From Chromobotia macracanthus (lineage: Eukaryota; Chordata; Actinopteri; Cypriniformes; Botiidae), in NCBI GenBank assembly GCA_036877525.1, contig JAZGTH010000006.1:14440001-14504000 (forward strand): a stretch of 64,000 nt of DNA. Reading direction: 5' to 3'. Below the pieces are notes generated by a model. The model did not search any database. It was not told the DNA's origin and saw only the letters and a program-made list of their open reading frames with translations. Shown piece by piece: positions 1-10,689 of this stretch. The translations under genes and the position numbers were made by a program. Position 1 is the first letter of the stretch, and every line of letters starts with the position of its first letter.

Positions 1-109
1 TTTTAAGTGACTAAGTGGCCTGAAATGAAGACATTTTCAACCTGTTGTGTTTACCATCCTTTATGCATGCTATGCAGCACACCTTGTAATATGAATCCTC
101 TCTACTCAC

Positions 110-202
110 CTTGCCCTTAGATGCTGTAGTACTTGGCTTATTTTTGCTGCCCTTTGGTCTTCCTCTGGGTCTCTTGGGCGTTTGAGATCCACTGGGTTCC
201 TG
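110..202 (-). CDS. hmga1: hmga1 second coding exon (AT-hook 2)
   Basis: The exon encodes QEPSGSQTPKRPRGRPKG followed by SKNKPSTTASKGK, the second and best conserved AT-hook of HMGA proteins (core PRGRPKG). The acceptor is a tandem CAGCAG at 206-200, so one glutamine may be included or skipped (start at 202 or 199). The donor is AAG|GTGAGT at 110/109. Phase 0 on both sides joins exon 1 directly. The third hook and the acidic tail must lie in exons left of the window. The open frame continues into the intron, but the residues after KGK are not coding. Confidence 0.9.
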
Positions 203-1717
203 CTGCAAGAAGACGTACGTGTACATTGAGATTAAACACTAATCATATGTAAAAAGGTCTTAAGATTGTGCTTCCTTAAGATTAACAAATGACACAGAGC
301 CTGAAAATGACTGGCAGCCAGAAAAGCATCAGAGTTGATAAACAGGCAACTCAGGCAGTGTGTAATAAATTTCTCCTGGGAGAAAAATGCCCAATCATTT
401 GAGCCAATAGCAAGCTACAAATCACTTTAAACACGATGCATGTGTGCACTCTGCCCATATTGCGAAAATGTTTCGAAAATTATTTCCATTTTAATGTTAT
501 TGCCACCCAATTTTAAATTTAGGAAAAACAATCATGTATATTGTTAACATTACATTAACATACGTGCATTTGGCAGATGCTTTTAAAGCAACTTACAGAA
601 CAATCAAGTTATATATAAGTAATAAAAAGTAATATTTTATCAGTACACCTTTACACTGCTAACACAATGCTCTACCAGTTGAGTCACATCTCATGCAGGC
701 TTAAGTCTCATGGACTTAAATTGCACATGCTCACCAAGTCTACGAGTCCATAGGGTGTCCCACTCATTACTTTAAGCACTTTTTGACGTATTAGTCTGAA
801 GCTTATGTATTACAGGAAAATACTTAAACATATATACACAGTAAGAACACTATGCACACTACAATAATAACCAGACGTCTTCCTCTTCAAACATGACATC
901 AGGTCGTCGCAAAATGCACTCGCATTTGCCCTTGTGGATGTGCTTAGCACCCCATAGTTCTGCACTATAGGACATCGCCAAGTGTGGGCTCACAGGAAGT
1001 GTGCCATTTGGGATAGGGCTAATAGAAACTTTTTAAACTTAACGCCCTTGTGAGCACCAATGAGTGACAGCTGTATGAGCAAATCAGGCACTGATGTCTC
1101 CCAGCAACCAATCAGTGTGCAGCTGAAACAGTTTAACTGGGTTAGTTCTGGTTTAAAGGGATCATGTTACAAGCCTTGGCCATACTGCCACCTTTAATGA
1201 CCACTTCACGTGTGCAGCCTGTGCAATCAAGTGTTACATGCGTCTAAGGAATAAAACGGCCCCCACAATTTCAGAGGTTTTCGCCCGTTATTTCTAAGAC
1301 GCATCACTTCTTTTATTTTGGGACGGGAGACCGAATTTCAGCGTAGTCCTGCCTCGTTCGCCGTGCAGTATACGGTGGGAACCGAGAGGCGATTAACCTC
1401 TCCCGACCGACAATCGGATGGTCGAATGAATTTGACACGTCAGAAATTCTGTTCGCCTCCATGACTGTATCGCACAGTTAAAGCAGTTAAGTCGCAGCTT
1501 GATGTTCAGACTGCATGGTGTAAGCAAATAAATCGTGAGCCTTTTGGCTTTTCATCGCAAGCGATTTACTTGTACCGTGAGATTTGGTATTTAACAATGA
1601 CCTTACGGACATTGCAGTGTATGTTACCCATACATGCATTATCTAGCCACAATACACAGAGCACTGCTAGCACTTTCATCTGCAAAACGGCAACCGAAAA
1701 TTAAAACACTGCAATAC
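203..1717 (-). other. hmga1: hmga1 intron between coding exons 1 and 2
   Basis: A GT-AG intron of about 1.5 kb. It contains a degenerate tRNA-SINE in reverse orientation (about 535-700). The stretch 1250-1500 is richer in CpG than its surroundings and shows no open frame that I can assign. Otherwise nothing recognisable. Confidence 0.75.
535..700 (-). repeat. degenerate tRNA-derived SINE, L2-type tail
   Basis: Read on the minus strand, about 690-640 resembles a tRNA head (a CTCAACTGGTAGAGC-like A-box region and TTAGCAG). The far end at 545-600 is the AAGCATCTGCCAAATG-type tail common to cyprinid SINEs and L2 elements. The same arrangement, better preserved, is at 35142-35285. The middle is eroded and no target duplication is visible. 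Confidence 0.6.
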
Positions 1718-1807
1718 CTGTGGGTGTTTTCGTGGTCTTCCACGTCCTCTCTTCTCTGCTTCATCTTTCTCTTTAGGAGCCACCGTGTCCTTGCCAGTAT
1801 CGCTCAT
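1718..1807 (-). CDS. hmga1: hmga1 first coding exon (AT-hook 1)
   Basis: This exon starts the High Mobility Group AT-hook 1 protein, an architectural chromatin factor that binds the minor groove of AT-rich DNA in the nucleus. The 30 codons run from ATG (1807-1805) to a CAG followed by a GT donor at 1717-1716. The peptide begins MSDTGKD, then has EKRGRGRPRKHPQ, which is the first AT-hook (core RGRP). A pyrimidine-rich stretch ending in TGCAG lies about 20 bases upstream of the ATG near 1829, so the exon probably carries a short 5' UTR spliced from an upstream non-coding exon. HMGA1 rather than HMGA2 is favoured by the short acidic/lysine leader before the hook. The intron to the next exon is about 1.5 kb. 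Confidence 0.9.
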
Positions 1808-1829
1808 GATGGCTTACTGAAAACTGCAT

Positions 1830-2700
1830 GAGAAAACAACACTAAAGCATACAATAAAGTTCATAAACTAGAACCACCACAGAAAATATAAAGGTGATAT
1901 CGGATTGACGATACTGAACTGGACAGCGAGAACACCAGACCGGTTTCTCGTTTGTGTACAGTGCGCGCTAGGCCTGAGCTAGCGCCAACACACGCGCCTT
2001 ACCACGAATCGGTTTCAAAAACACGTTGAAACCGCCGTGTGATGTTGAAATCGTCGGATATAAACACCTTAACGGAAAGGAAACCGAATTCCTGTGAATT
2101 TGGCGGCGGTTGCTGCGGAGCTTTAAAACAGAAAGCTGAAAGGCTAGCGGCGGATGAACGAACCGGAACACAAGCACACCGCGCGAGATTCGCGCTCTTT
2201 TAAATAACCGAGCGCGTGAGGAAACACGATCTGCTGTAAGGTAAGTGCACAAAAACTTTCTTAACAAAAACATCAGCATGCACACCCACAGCTGGTTTGT
2301 TTGTTTCAAAAGCTGACAAAGTTATTCCACGCGTTTTAATGTTTGCTAAATACAAAATCCTTTCTCTGTGAAGAAGGGGACTGTTGTTTTACTATCACTT
2401 TTCACATACTGCTTGAAAAACACTGACTTTAACAGCTAGTCGTATTTCTTCTGTATTTCAATAAAAAACCGGGTTTGCAAATGTGAAGTAAATATAAAAA
2501 AAACTTACCCTTTAAAAGAAAACGTTCAGGGGAGTCCAGTGTGTGCACAAACAGCTCGGTGTGAATGCTGCGAAAGAAGACAACAGCCGCCAGCGGGAGC
2601 TTCACGGGCATTTCACGCGTTCTTCCACACGGGAAATACACAGACCCCAGACAGAGAAAACGGGAGGGATATTTGTTGACCCGTGAGCTGCATTGGTGAA
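1830..2700 (-). promoter_or_regulatory. hmga1: candidate hmga1 promoter and non-coding first exons
   Basis: The block 1950-2240, and to a lesser degree up to 2680, is clearly richer in CpG than the AT-rich rest of the window, as expected for a CpG-island promoter just upstream of hmga1 coding exon 1. Two donor-like sites on the minus strand could end non-coding 5' exons: GTG|GTAAGG at about 2003/2002 and AAGG|GTAAGT at 2509/2508. Either could splice to the acceptor near 1829. Mammalian HMGA1 is known to use several alternative 5' UTR exons, so two first exons would fit. The exact transcription starts cannot be read from the sequence. Confidence 0.5.
2509..2650 (-). other. candidate alternative first exon with short ORF
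   Basis: On the minus strand an ATG at about 2612 opens a frame of roughly 34 codons (beginning MPVKLPLAAVVFF) that runs without a stop to a good donor, GGTAAGT, at 2508. The segment lies in CpG-enriched DNA upstream of hmga1. It may be a 5' UTR exon of hmga1 whose ORF is incidental, or the start of an upstream ORF. I do not recognise the peptide and infer no function. Confidence 0.35.
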
Positions 2701-2749
2701 TTGTGCTGTCAATTATGATGACACACTCGACCCACCCAAGCAAATCCAG

Positions 2750-5354
2750 AAAATGTTTGAAAGATACTATTTAATATTTCAACTGAACAGTTTGTTGTTT
2801 GTGATGTTTATTATTTTCCTTGTTTTGGGTAAACCTTATGAATTTTCACGATCAATGTTAACTATAGTTTTAAATTAATTACACTCACCACTGTAACACC
2901 TTTTTGTTAGCTAAATTGCATATAGCCAGTGTATATTTCTATTTTTTTGCATGTTGTCCTATTAATAGTTTAAATATTATAAAATAATGTAAAAATGCAA
3001 TGCAATGTTCACCATTGCATACTTTTGGTGTTGTTCTAGCAATTAAAAAGAGGGGCTTGTTTTCCAATCAATGAGAAATAATATTCAATAATAACAGTAA
3101 TATTTAGAGATCTAAACATACATTTCTTGAGTTTTACATTTATGCATTTGGCAGACACTTGCTTTCAGCAGTAAAACCACTTGCTTTCAAAGCCACTTGC
3201 ATGAAAAGGTAAGCTGCCCAAAAATAAATTTGGTATCACGTTTTAACAATAGTCAGGAAATAGTCAGGAATCAGTGGTCTGATTGATCATCCCAGATTAG
3301 TGCTAGTACACAATATTTTTAAATACATTTTGGCAATTGTTAGACAATATGATCTATATTGCAGCCATCCTATGAGACACATGAGGTGTCATGATTGCTA
3401 TATTGTAGTATAAACACGGTTCAGACAGAAAATAGAATTTTGCAAGGTTAGAATTTGAATAGGGTAGTATTAGTTATGCGTTTAAAGTTCTAACAAAATC
3501 CACATCTTCAAAGGGTAAATTATTTTGCAAGAGATAAACCTTGCTTGTCAGGTACTTAAAAGAAATAACATTCTCAAGTATTATCATGAACAACTCTCAT
3601 TCGTTCTAACTAAGAGAAAGCAAACATTGTTCCATATATTTAAAATGAATCTGTTTGAGCTTTCAGAGTTAATAAAAGAGGGAAAAATTGTAATACTGTC
3701 TGTGAGAAGCTGGTCTTTTCCTGTTGAAGGATATAGGCTAAACTTCAAATTTACAAGACAAAATAAGGTGTGATAGTGCAGCTGCTGGAACCTTTACTTG
3801 GGTCAATAGGCATATATAAGAGTAATAATAGCAAAGCACCATTTCACATAGTCTCTGGCCCAAATTACTGCCCTGTTCTCACAACAGAACATTTAGTCAA
3901 TGGAGACACATTTCAAATGCAAAATCGTGCCACTTCCACATCATGCAAATTGCAGCATTGTTTGAACATGACTATTCCTCCATCCTTTGTGTTTACAGAG
4001 TAAGTTGTTGTGAGTCATTGTTTAAAAAGTTAAAAGTCATTGTTTTTAAAGTTAAATATCTTGATGACTTGATTCCTGTTGACTAATATTTAAAATTTCT
4101 TACTGTTTTTTGTTGTTTTCCATCAGCTTCCTGTCCAGCAAAATCTAAACATTTTTGATGTCGTTGTTTATTGGCAGCTCATCTGTGTCATTTGTGCACA
4201 CATACACAACACAAGTAATAAGAAACAAAGGGAATGAACATGAAAATATGAATGAACAGCTGTAATACTCAACATGTGCTCCTTTGGCACTAACTCTTGT
4301 TTTCTCCACACACTTAACCATCTCTCACTTAACCACACTGCATACAGTCAATTCAGAAATATTCACCACATAGCATCTTGTTTCTGCCAGTCTTCTAAAA
4401 TAGTAACAAACTAAAAAAATATTTTCTTTCAGCCGTGACAGATACAACACATTTAAGATTCACTTTAAACTATTAATTTTAAACATTACTATGCACAGTT
4501 GAATGTTTGTCTTCTTGATTGCTTTTATTTAATAAAAACAAAAGAACATGCTTCTTACAACTCTAGGATATTCACAAAAGAAAGATAACTAGCTAGAATA
4601 ATAAAGACAATAAAAAATAAGACAATATAATAAAAATATTTGGAATGATGTGTAGTGTAAATAATGTCAGCATATTTTTTCTCATCATGTTCGGACAGTG
4701 TCACAGCCGTCTGCAGCCAACAGGGAAAGAAAACATCCAGTCATGCTCTGAGTAATATGAACTGTATCTGGTGTATGAACTAGTCCTGCTGTATCAGTAT
4801 GTGAGTCACACACACATTAATATTTGTACACAAACAAGGTGGCCTGGCACACAAACAGAGAATGTTTCACCAGGTAGAGGAGTGTGGGCATTTATTTCAT
4901 GAATGAAACCAGAGGAAGGATGTGGAGCAGAGAAACCATCCCCCACAAGTTTTTAAAATCTGATTCACTATTTCTTAATCAACTGTGAGTCAGGCCAACA
5001 GAGGAATCTGTGTAAAACTCTCTGAATTAATTAACCTACATGTTTATGCCAGATCATAGGACGGATATGTAAATAAATAACCTCCTCCTAATACCTTAAA
5101 GCTGCTCCCTTGCTTTACTGAGATTCATCATCACAGTAAGACTAAGTGATTATGCAAACAAATGAAGTAACATTTTCTGTTTAGAATCAGGAAGAATAAA
5201 TTGAAATATTAAGTAATAATTAATCAGTCCCAGAGGCAAAAGCAGCTTAGCATTCTAGACCTTAAAATAACACAAAAAGACAGTAACCAACCCTGCAATA
5301 TATTTATAATAATGACATTTATGTATTATTATAATAATAATATCGCAGGTAGAG
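2750..5354. other. intergenic DNA, no gene seen
   Basis: AT-rich sequence between the hmga1 promoter and the Tc1 remnant. Short open frames are scattered and have no recognisable domain or splice context. Apart from a short piece of SINE/L2 tail near 3135-3165 (ATGCATTTGGCAGACACTTG), no repeat is recognisable here. Confidence 0.6.
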
Positions 5355-6180
5355 CAGTAAGACGCAAAAAAAAGCCAGGCTGAGGTTTGTAATAGACCAT
5401 AAGCATTGGACCGTAGAGGACTGGAGGAAGGTAATCTCAAATGAGTCCAATGTTCAGCTTTGCCCAACATATGGTCATCTAATGATAAGACAGAGACCTG
5501 TAGAGGCCTACAAGCCACAGTGTCTCGCACCCACTGTGAAATCTTTGTCTTTGTGAAGGGTGCATAAATCAAGCCATATTCAAGGTTGTCCTGGAGAAAA
5601 ACTTACTTGCTTCTGCTCTGCTCTACAATGTTCCCCAACTCTGAGGATTTGTTTTTCCAGCAAGACAACGCAGCCACACAGCCAGGTCAAAAAGGGTTTG
5701 GATGGAGGATCACCCGATCAAGACTCTGTCATGACCACCCCAATCTCAGACCTGAACCCCATTGAAAACCTCTGGAATGTGATCAAAAAGAAGATGCATG
5801 GTCACAACCCATCAAAAAAGTTGATCTGTCTGAATGTTGAATGCACCAGGAGTGGCATAAAGTCACCCAACAGCAATGTGAAAGACTGGTGGAGAGCATG
5901 CCAAGAGGCATTCAACCATGAAGGCTGTGATTAGGGATATTCCACCAAATATTGGTTTTTGAACTCAGTTAAAACATAAAACTAGTGGGTTTTTTTTGCA
6001 TTAAATTTATTTTCTGCAAATAATAGCTCTAAATAACAATGTTTATTTGGAATTTGTGAGAAATGTTGTCAGTACTTTATAGAATAAAACAAACATTTTA
6101 ATTTACACACATAAAGAGTGAAACCAGAGAAATTAAAATAATTTTGCAGTGGTGTCTTAATTTTTTCCATAGCTATATGG
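5355..6180 (+). pseudogene. Tc1-like transposon, 5'-truncated
   Basis: Tc1 transposases are DDE enzymes that cut and paste the element at TA dinucleotides. Here only the carboxy half remains. In the 5365-5545 region the translation resembles the family stretch before the second catalytic Asp, but frames shift. At 5740-5930 there is DLNPIENLWNVIKKKM, the conserved block containing the final catalytic Glu, followed by the usual carboxy tail. The 3' end is a terminal repeat of the form TTTTTTCCATAGCT near 6162-6175, related to the ends of the element at 54248-55701. No 5' terminal repeat is visible and the reading frame is broken, so the copy is dead. Confidence 0.8.
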
Positions 6181-6184
6181 AAGT

Positions 6185-8580
6185 GAGAGTGTTTCAAATT
6201 ACAGAAAGGCCTTAAAAGGCTTCAAAACTGCCTACTTGTCATCTTTTAAAAGAAAATAAACACAACCCTTGATATTTATTTGATACAGTGGCTAAATAAA
6301 CCAAAAACAAAGCGTCAACCTCTTCTGACAGTTGTCAATATCATAGCAATGATTTTATGAATTTCTTTAATATCAAAATAGATACAGTCAGAGAAAAAAA
6401 ATCATAAACATGCAAATGGCTGGATCACAAATTGAAATATACCTACCATGTTGTTGAAGGAGATACTTCCAGAATTATTGATCAGCTACATAGTATTATT
6501 AACTCATCGTTGATGTTGGGATGTCCAAAAAAACCTACACACTGGCTGATATCAGACCTCTTATTTAAAAAACAACTTTATCTTTTATTTCAGAAATACC
6601 TGAAAAGGTGATGTCCTCACAGATATGTTCTTTCCTGGAAATAAATGGTATCTGTGAGAAATTCCAGTCAGGATTTAGACCATATTATAGTACAGAGACT
6701 GCTCTCATCCGAGTTGCAATTGATTTGCTCTTGTCGGATGATCGTGGTTGCATATTTCTTCTAGTGCTACTCAACCTTAGCGTAGCCTTTGACACTATTG
6801 ATCACAGCATTCTCTTAAATAGGCTTAAAAATTCTGTTGCAATAAACGTAACAGCACTAGCATGGTTTAAATAATTTATCTGACCGATTCCAGTTTGTTG
6901 CTGTGTGTGCAAAGGTGTCATATTGATCACAAGTTTAGAGTGCTGCAGGGCTCAGTGCTTGGGTCTCTGCTTTTCACCCAGTATATGCTACCTCTGGGAA
7001 CATTTATTAAGAGACAAGGAGGTAGTTATGCTGATGATAGGCTATACATTTCTTCTAGGGACAACGAAATGCATAAAATCACCAAACTAACAGAATGTAT
7101 AGTTGACATCAAAACTTGGATGACTAGCAACTTTCTACTACTAAATTCAGACAAAACAGAAGTTTTAATTATTGGACCAAAATCTTACACACCGAACAGT
7201 CCAGCATACTGTATTTCTCTTGATGAATGTTCTATAAAGTCTGCTTCATCAGCTAGGAATATGGGTGTCCACATTTCCAATATTTGTAAAACTGCATTTT
7301 TCATTTTAAAAATACACCAAAACTATGATACATGCCTTCTATGTCAAACACTAAAAAGTTAATAACTTGATTATTGCAATGCCTTACTGGATGGCTGCCC
7401 TGCAAGTTTAGTACAAAAACTGTTTTTGTAAATGCAGCATGCAGCCAGAGTTCGAGAACAAACAAGTATGATCATATTAGTCTGGTTCTGTCAACACTGC
7501 ACTGGCCGACTATCAAGCATCATATAAAATTAAAAATTCTGCTGATTACCTACAAAGCCCTTTATGGTTTAGCTCCTCAGTACCTGAGCGAGCTCCTTTT
7601 TCATTACAGTCCATGTTCACTGCAATCTCAAAATTCCAACTAGTTGATAATACCTGGAATTTCCAAATCAAGTGCAAATGGTAGATCTTTTTTCATACTT
7701 GGCACCCAAACTCTGGAACAGTCTTCCTAGTGTTGTCCAGGATATTGATAAATTTAAAGTGACATAGACAGATACACCATGCCATCTCTTTAATTTAGCC
7801 TGGAACATGGGACATTTTCCATAAGAAAAGATGTACTGACTCTACACTAAGTCTGTCTGTCTTTCATTTCCCCAAGGTCCTGCAGTCAGTGTGATCCGGA
7901 CTTTATCCATGTTATGTGGTGGGGAGACAAGATGGGACAACCCCTGAGACAGACACACACCTACCTGACACTAGTCCCATTTCCGGGTTAGCTAGATGAC
8001 CACCCTTATAACAATTTATTAAGATTACATCCGTAAATTGGATAATCAATGGGAACTTCCTACCTCCAGCTCAGTTAGATTCTACATTATAGTTGCCTGA
8101 CTAGTCACAGCAGTGTGATGTTATAGCTGCAATAAGTAACATTATGCTTCTTTCTAAGTGCAATCGACATGTAAGCTGAATGTTAATTGTTGAAACGTTT
8201 CAGTAGGCAGTCTCAATACATTACCTTCTCATAGACCACAGAGAGGTACAAGCCTTCAACACACAATGACAGGTATTTCTGATGCACATCCATTTATTCA
8301 AATGGTCCAAATGTGTTGTAGTTATCATCAGTTCAGTCAACTTTAGATTCATAATCCAACTACATTCTAAGTATCCTTTTTTTAAAAATTCTTTTTTTAT
8401 TAATATACATTTTATAATGTAAATATGCAATAATACAATGTATTCTGTTTTCTGTGTTGTATGTTTCATTATTTTTCTGTTTTCTGTGTTTTATTTGTCA
8501 TTATATGTACAGCTGCTCTGAATCAATACAACATAACAATAAAACATTGTAAAAAGTGTGATATAAATAAAACTGAAAAT
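6185..8580 (+). pseudogene. L2-type LINE remnant (copy 1)
   Basis: A degraded L2-clade non-LTR retrotransposon lies directly behind the Tc1 end. Recognisable parts in order are the linker before the polymerase (6185-6400), reverse transcriptase with FQSGFRPYYSTETALI and AFDTIDHSILL (6650-6850), GSVLGSLLFTQYMLPLG and YADDRLYISS where YADD is the catalytic pair (6940-7060), the thumb with TYKALYGLAPQYLSELL (7540-7600), and an L2 3' UTR to an end at about 8580 with CTGCTCTGAATCAAT. Stops and frameshifts divide it into several frames. No ORF1 or endonuclease is seen, so it is 5'-truncated. Confidence 0.8.
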
Positions 8581-8639
8581 ATACTTATGCATAAAGAAAC
8601 ATTAAAAATGTATGTTAAATAAATAGTAAGCGTGATATA

Positions 8640-9260
8640 AAGACTATGGCCTTTTTGGGCAGTGAACCAAATCCCATTTGGTTATAGCATCACCAACTAT
8701 AGCATCAGGAAGTGTCACTTACCACAGCCTTATTAAATCAGACTTTAAAATAGTCCTCATTTATTTTCATTTAAAATAGCCCCTTAAATTATTTTCAGAG
8801 TTAAATTCAGGGGACAACTATGCATCGTTTTCTGAGAAGCACCAGGTTGCGATTTATTTATTTTTTATTCTTTTGTTTCAAGGTTTTCAGGTCCCCTAAT
8901 GTGCTCATTAACCTGTAACTTGGCTCACACATCAGAGTCATCAGCCATTAGGGCCGGGCAAAGGCTTGCACATGGGATTTTTGATATCTCAAACAGTTAC
9001 CATGGTGAGGCAATAAATTAATGGCAATAAACGGAAACAGGAAGTGCCTCATATCTGCTGTATGAATTGAATGATTTTGTTGTATGTTTGGACCTAGGGA
9101 CTGATGACATAGAGGTGGCTATTGTGAGTCACAGTTATAGCCCAACCAACTGGCAGCAGGAAGTGTGTCACTTACAAAAGACTAACAGAACAGACTTTAA
9201 AATAGTCCTCAGTTCTTTTCAGAAATAAATACGTGACAGCTTAGTATCATTTTCTTGGCC
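8640..9260 (-). repeat. unclassified fish repeat, two diverged units
   Basis: Two related segments, about 8665-8790 and 9105-9230, share AGCAGGAAGTGT(G)TCACTTAC-like and AGACTTTAAAATAGTCCTC-like stretches. The complement (CACTTCCTGCTGCCAGTTGG) recurs at 58530 and 59765 on the plus strand, so this is a dispersed family present in both orientations. No coding capacity or terminal repeat is seen. Confidence 0.5.
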
Positions 9261-10337
9261 CATCATCATTGCTCGCAGCTGTAATTTTTCTTTTTTTCTC
9301 TCTTCCCTCTTTTCTTTCATGGCTGTGGCTGTTCGTAGGTTCATCCTGTTGTCCTATTGGTCTGATGAGGTGTCATTTCCCTGGTACTTAAGCGACAGTA
9401 CATCATGTTCAGTCATTGCCAATCACAGACCGCTGTTAGTTTTAAAAGGATGAGAGAGCGGCGGTAATCAGCCTTGACTTGCTACTGTGTTTATTGCCAT
9501 TGTTGTATTGTTTAACCCAAGCCCTTTTGATAGTGTCCATATGTTGTCTATGTTATCTCCTGTTTTGTGACGATCCATCTTTTTCATATCATTATCCCCT
9601 TGTCTCCTTTGTTCTTGTAATATTATTGGTGTTTCCCTGTATGTCGTGAAAAAGCGGACAGGTAAGGACATTGTGCAACTGTGCACACATAGGTATTAAT
9701 TCTGTATTATTACACTTTCTTAGGAGTGTGTGTCATTTCTTATATGTTTGTATTTGGCTAGTTAGTGTAATTTAGATCGAGTGCTGAAGACCTTTTTTTA
9801 TTCTGGCTGGTTAGTTTAGAGGGCTAAAACTAGTTAGTTTTGATCTGTTTTGTTCTTTTCATTGCTTAGCACCACTCTTGTTCCTTTCCCTGGTTTTATG
9901 TTTTGTTTCGTCCTGTCGTATATATTGTAAATAATTACACCTTTTCTTTATTATTATATTTATCATCATTATTAACACTTTCATCATTATTTCACTTTTT
10001 TTGTTCTTCACATTTGTATATAATAGTCACAAATATTGTTGGCGTACACCTGCATGGTTGTTGTTCACTATCCGGCTACAAAGCTTTTAACCTGTTTTTA
10101 TGCAAAAAAACACTCTTTCAAATCACATCTTATTGTGTTTATAAACTCAGTACAAAGTACATTATAAAAGACTTCATAAACTTCCATTTCTAAAGACAAC
10201 ACAACAAATAAATATCTCAAAAGATAAAAGGTTGTGTTTGTTAAATCAATGTCAAACACAAACATTAATTCCCTTTACAACAACAAATACACGTTTCAAC
10301 CTTTAAAAAATTACATAAAAGATGTAAAATATTGCTG
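9260..10337. other. intergenic DNA downstream of slc9a8, no gene seen
   Basis: This stretch begins T- and C-rich (9285-9320). The sequence 9320-9960 has a promoter/LTR-like pyrimidine-rich character, but I find no paired boundaries. Short frames here have no recognisable domains. Some of it may be distal slc9a8 3' UTR if a poly(A) site further left is used. Confidence 0.45.
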
Positions 10338-10575
10338 TTTATTTTTTGCTTTTTTCCCCCTTGTTATCTGTGTCACTCACAGGCATTTTTTCCCCAAATA
10401 AATCCCTCTTATCCTCCTCATGTAGCCGCTCTAACAGAATGCTCCAGTCTTTGAGCTTTGTGGGAGAGAAAGAGAGATGCCACATCACTCTGCAGAATGC
10501 CCATACATTTGGTGCCACATGTTAAGAGAACAACACATACAGGTTCATTTGCAAGTTACAACTTCTTTAAGTGTC
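10338..10575 (-). other. slc9a8: slc9a8 3' UTR with poly(A) signal
   Basis: The stop codon of slc9a8 is at 10578-10576. The first AATAAA on the minus strand (TTTATT at 10338-10343) lies about 235 bases downstream and is a likely poly(A) signal. More distal signals exist near 9945, so a longer UTR is possible. Confidence 0.5.
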
Positions 10576-10689
10576 TTAGAGCAGTTCTGATTCATCCTCC
10601 TCATCCTCAGAGCCTGATGGACCCTGACGGACTTCTTCGTACCATTTATTAGTGAGAGTCTTCATTTGTATTCGACCATGCAGCAGGTC
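10576..10689 (-). CDS. slc9a8: slc9a8 last coding exon
   Basis: Encodes DLLHGRIQMKTLTNKWYEEV and the acidic end SGSEDEEDESELL, then TAA. The 38 codons including the stop are in phase 0 after an AAAG acceptor. This is the cytosolic carboxy tail. The acidic cluster followed by a dileucine resembles sorting signals, which is an inference here. Confidence 0.95.
   Translation of the reverse strand, partial: DLLHGRIQMKTLTNKWYEEVRQGPSGSEDEEDESELL

Noticed and set aside
1968..2309. 113-codon minus-strand frame near hmga1
   Set aside because: It lies in the CpG-rich promoter/5' UTR zone and has no domain. More likely an incidental open frame.
5255..5572. 105-codon minus-strand frame
   Set aside because: Antisense of the Tc1 transposase remnant.
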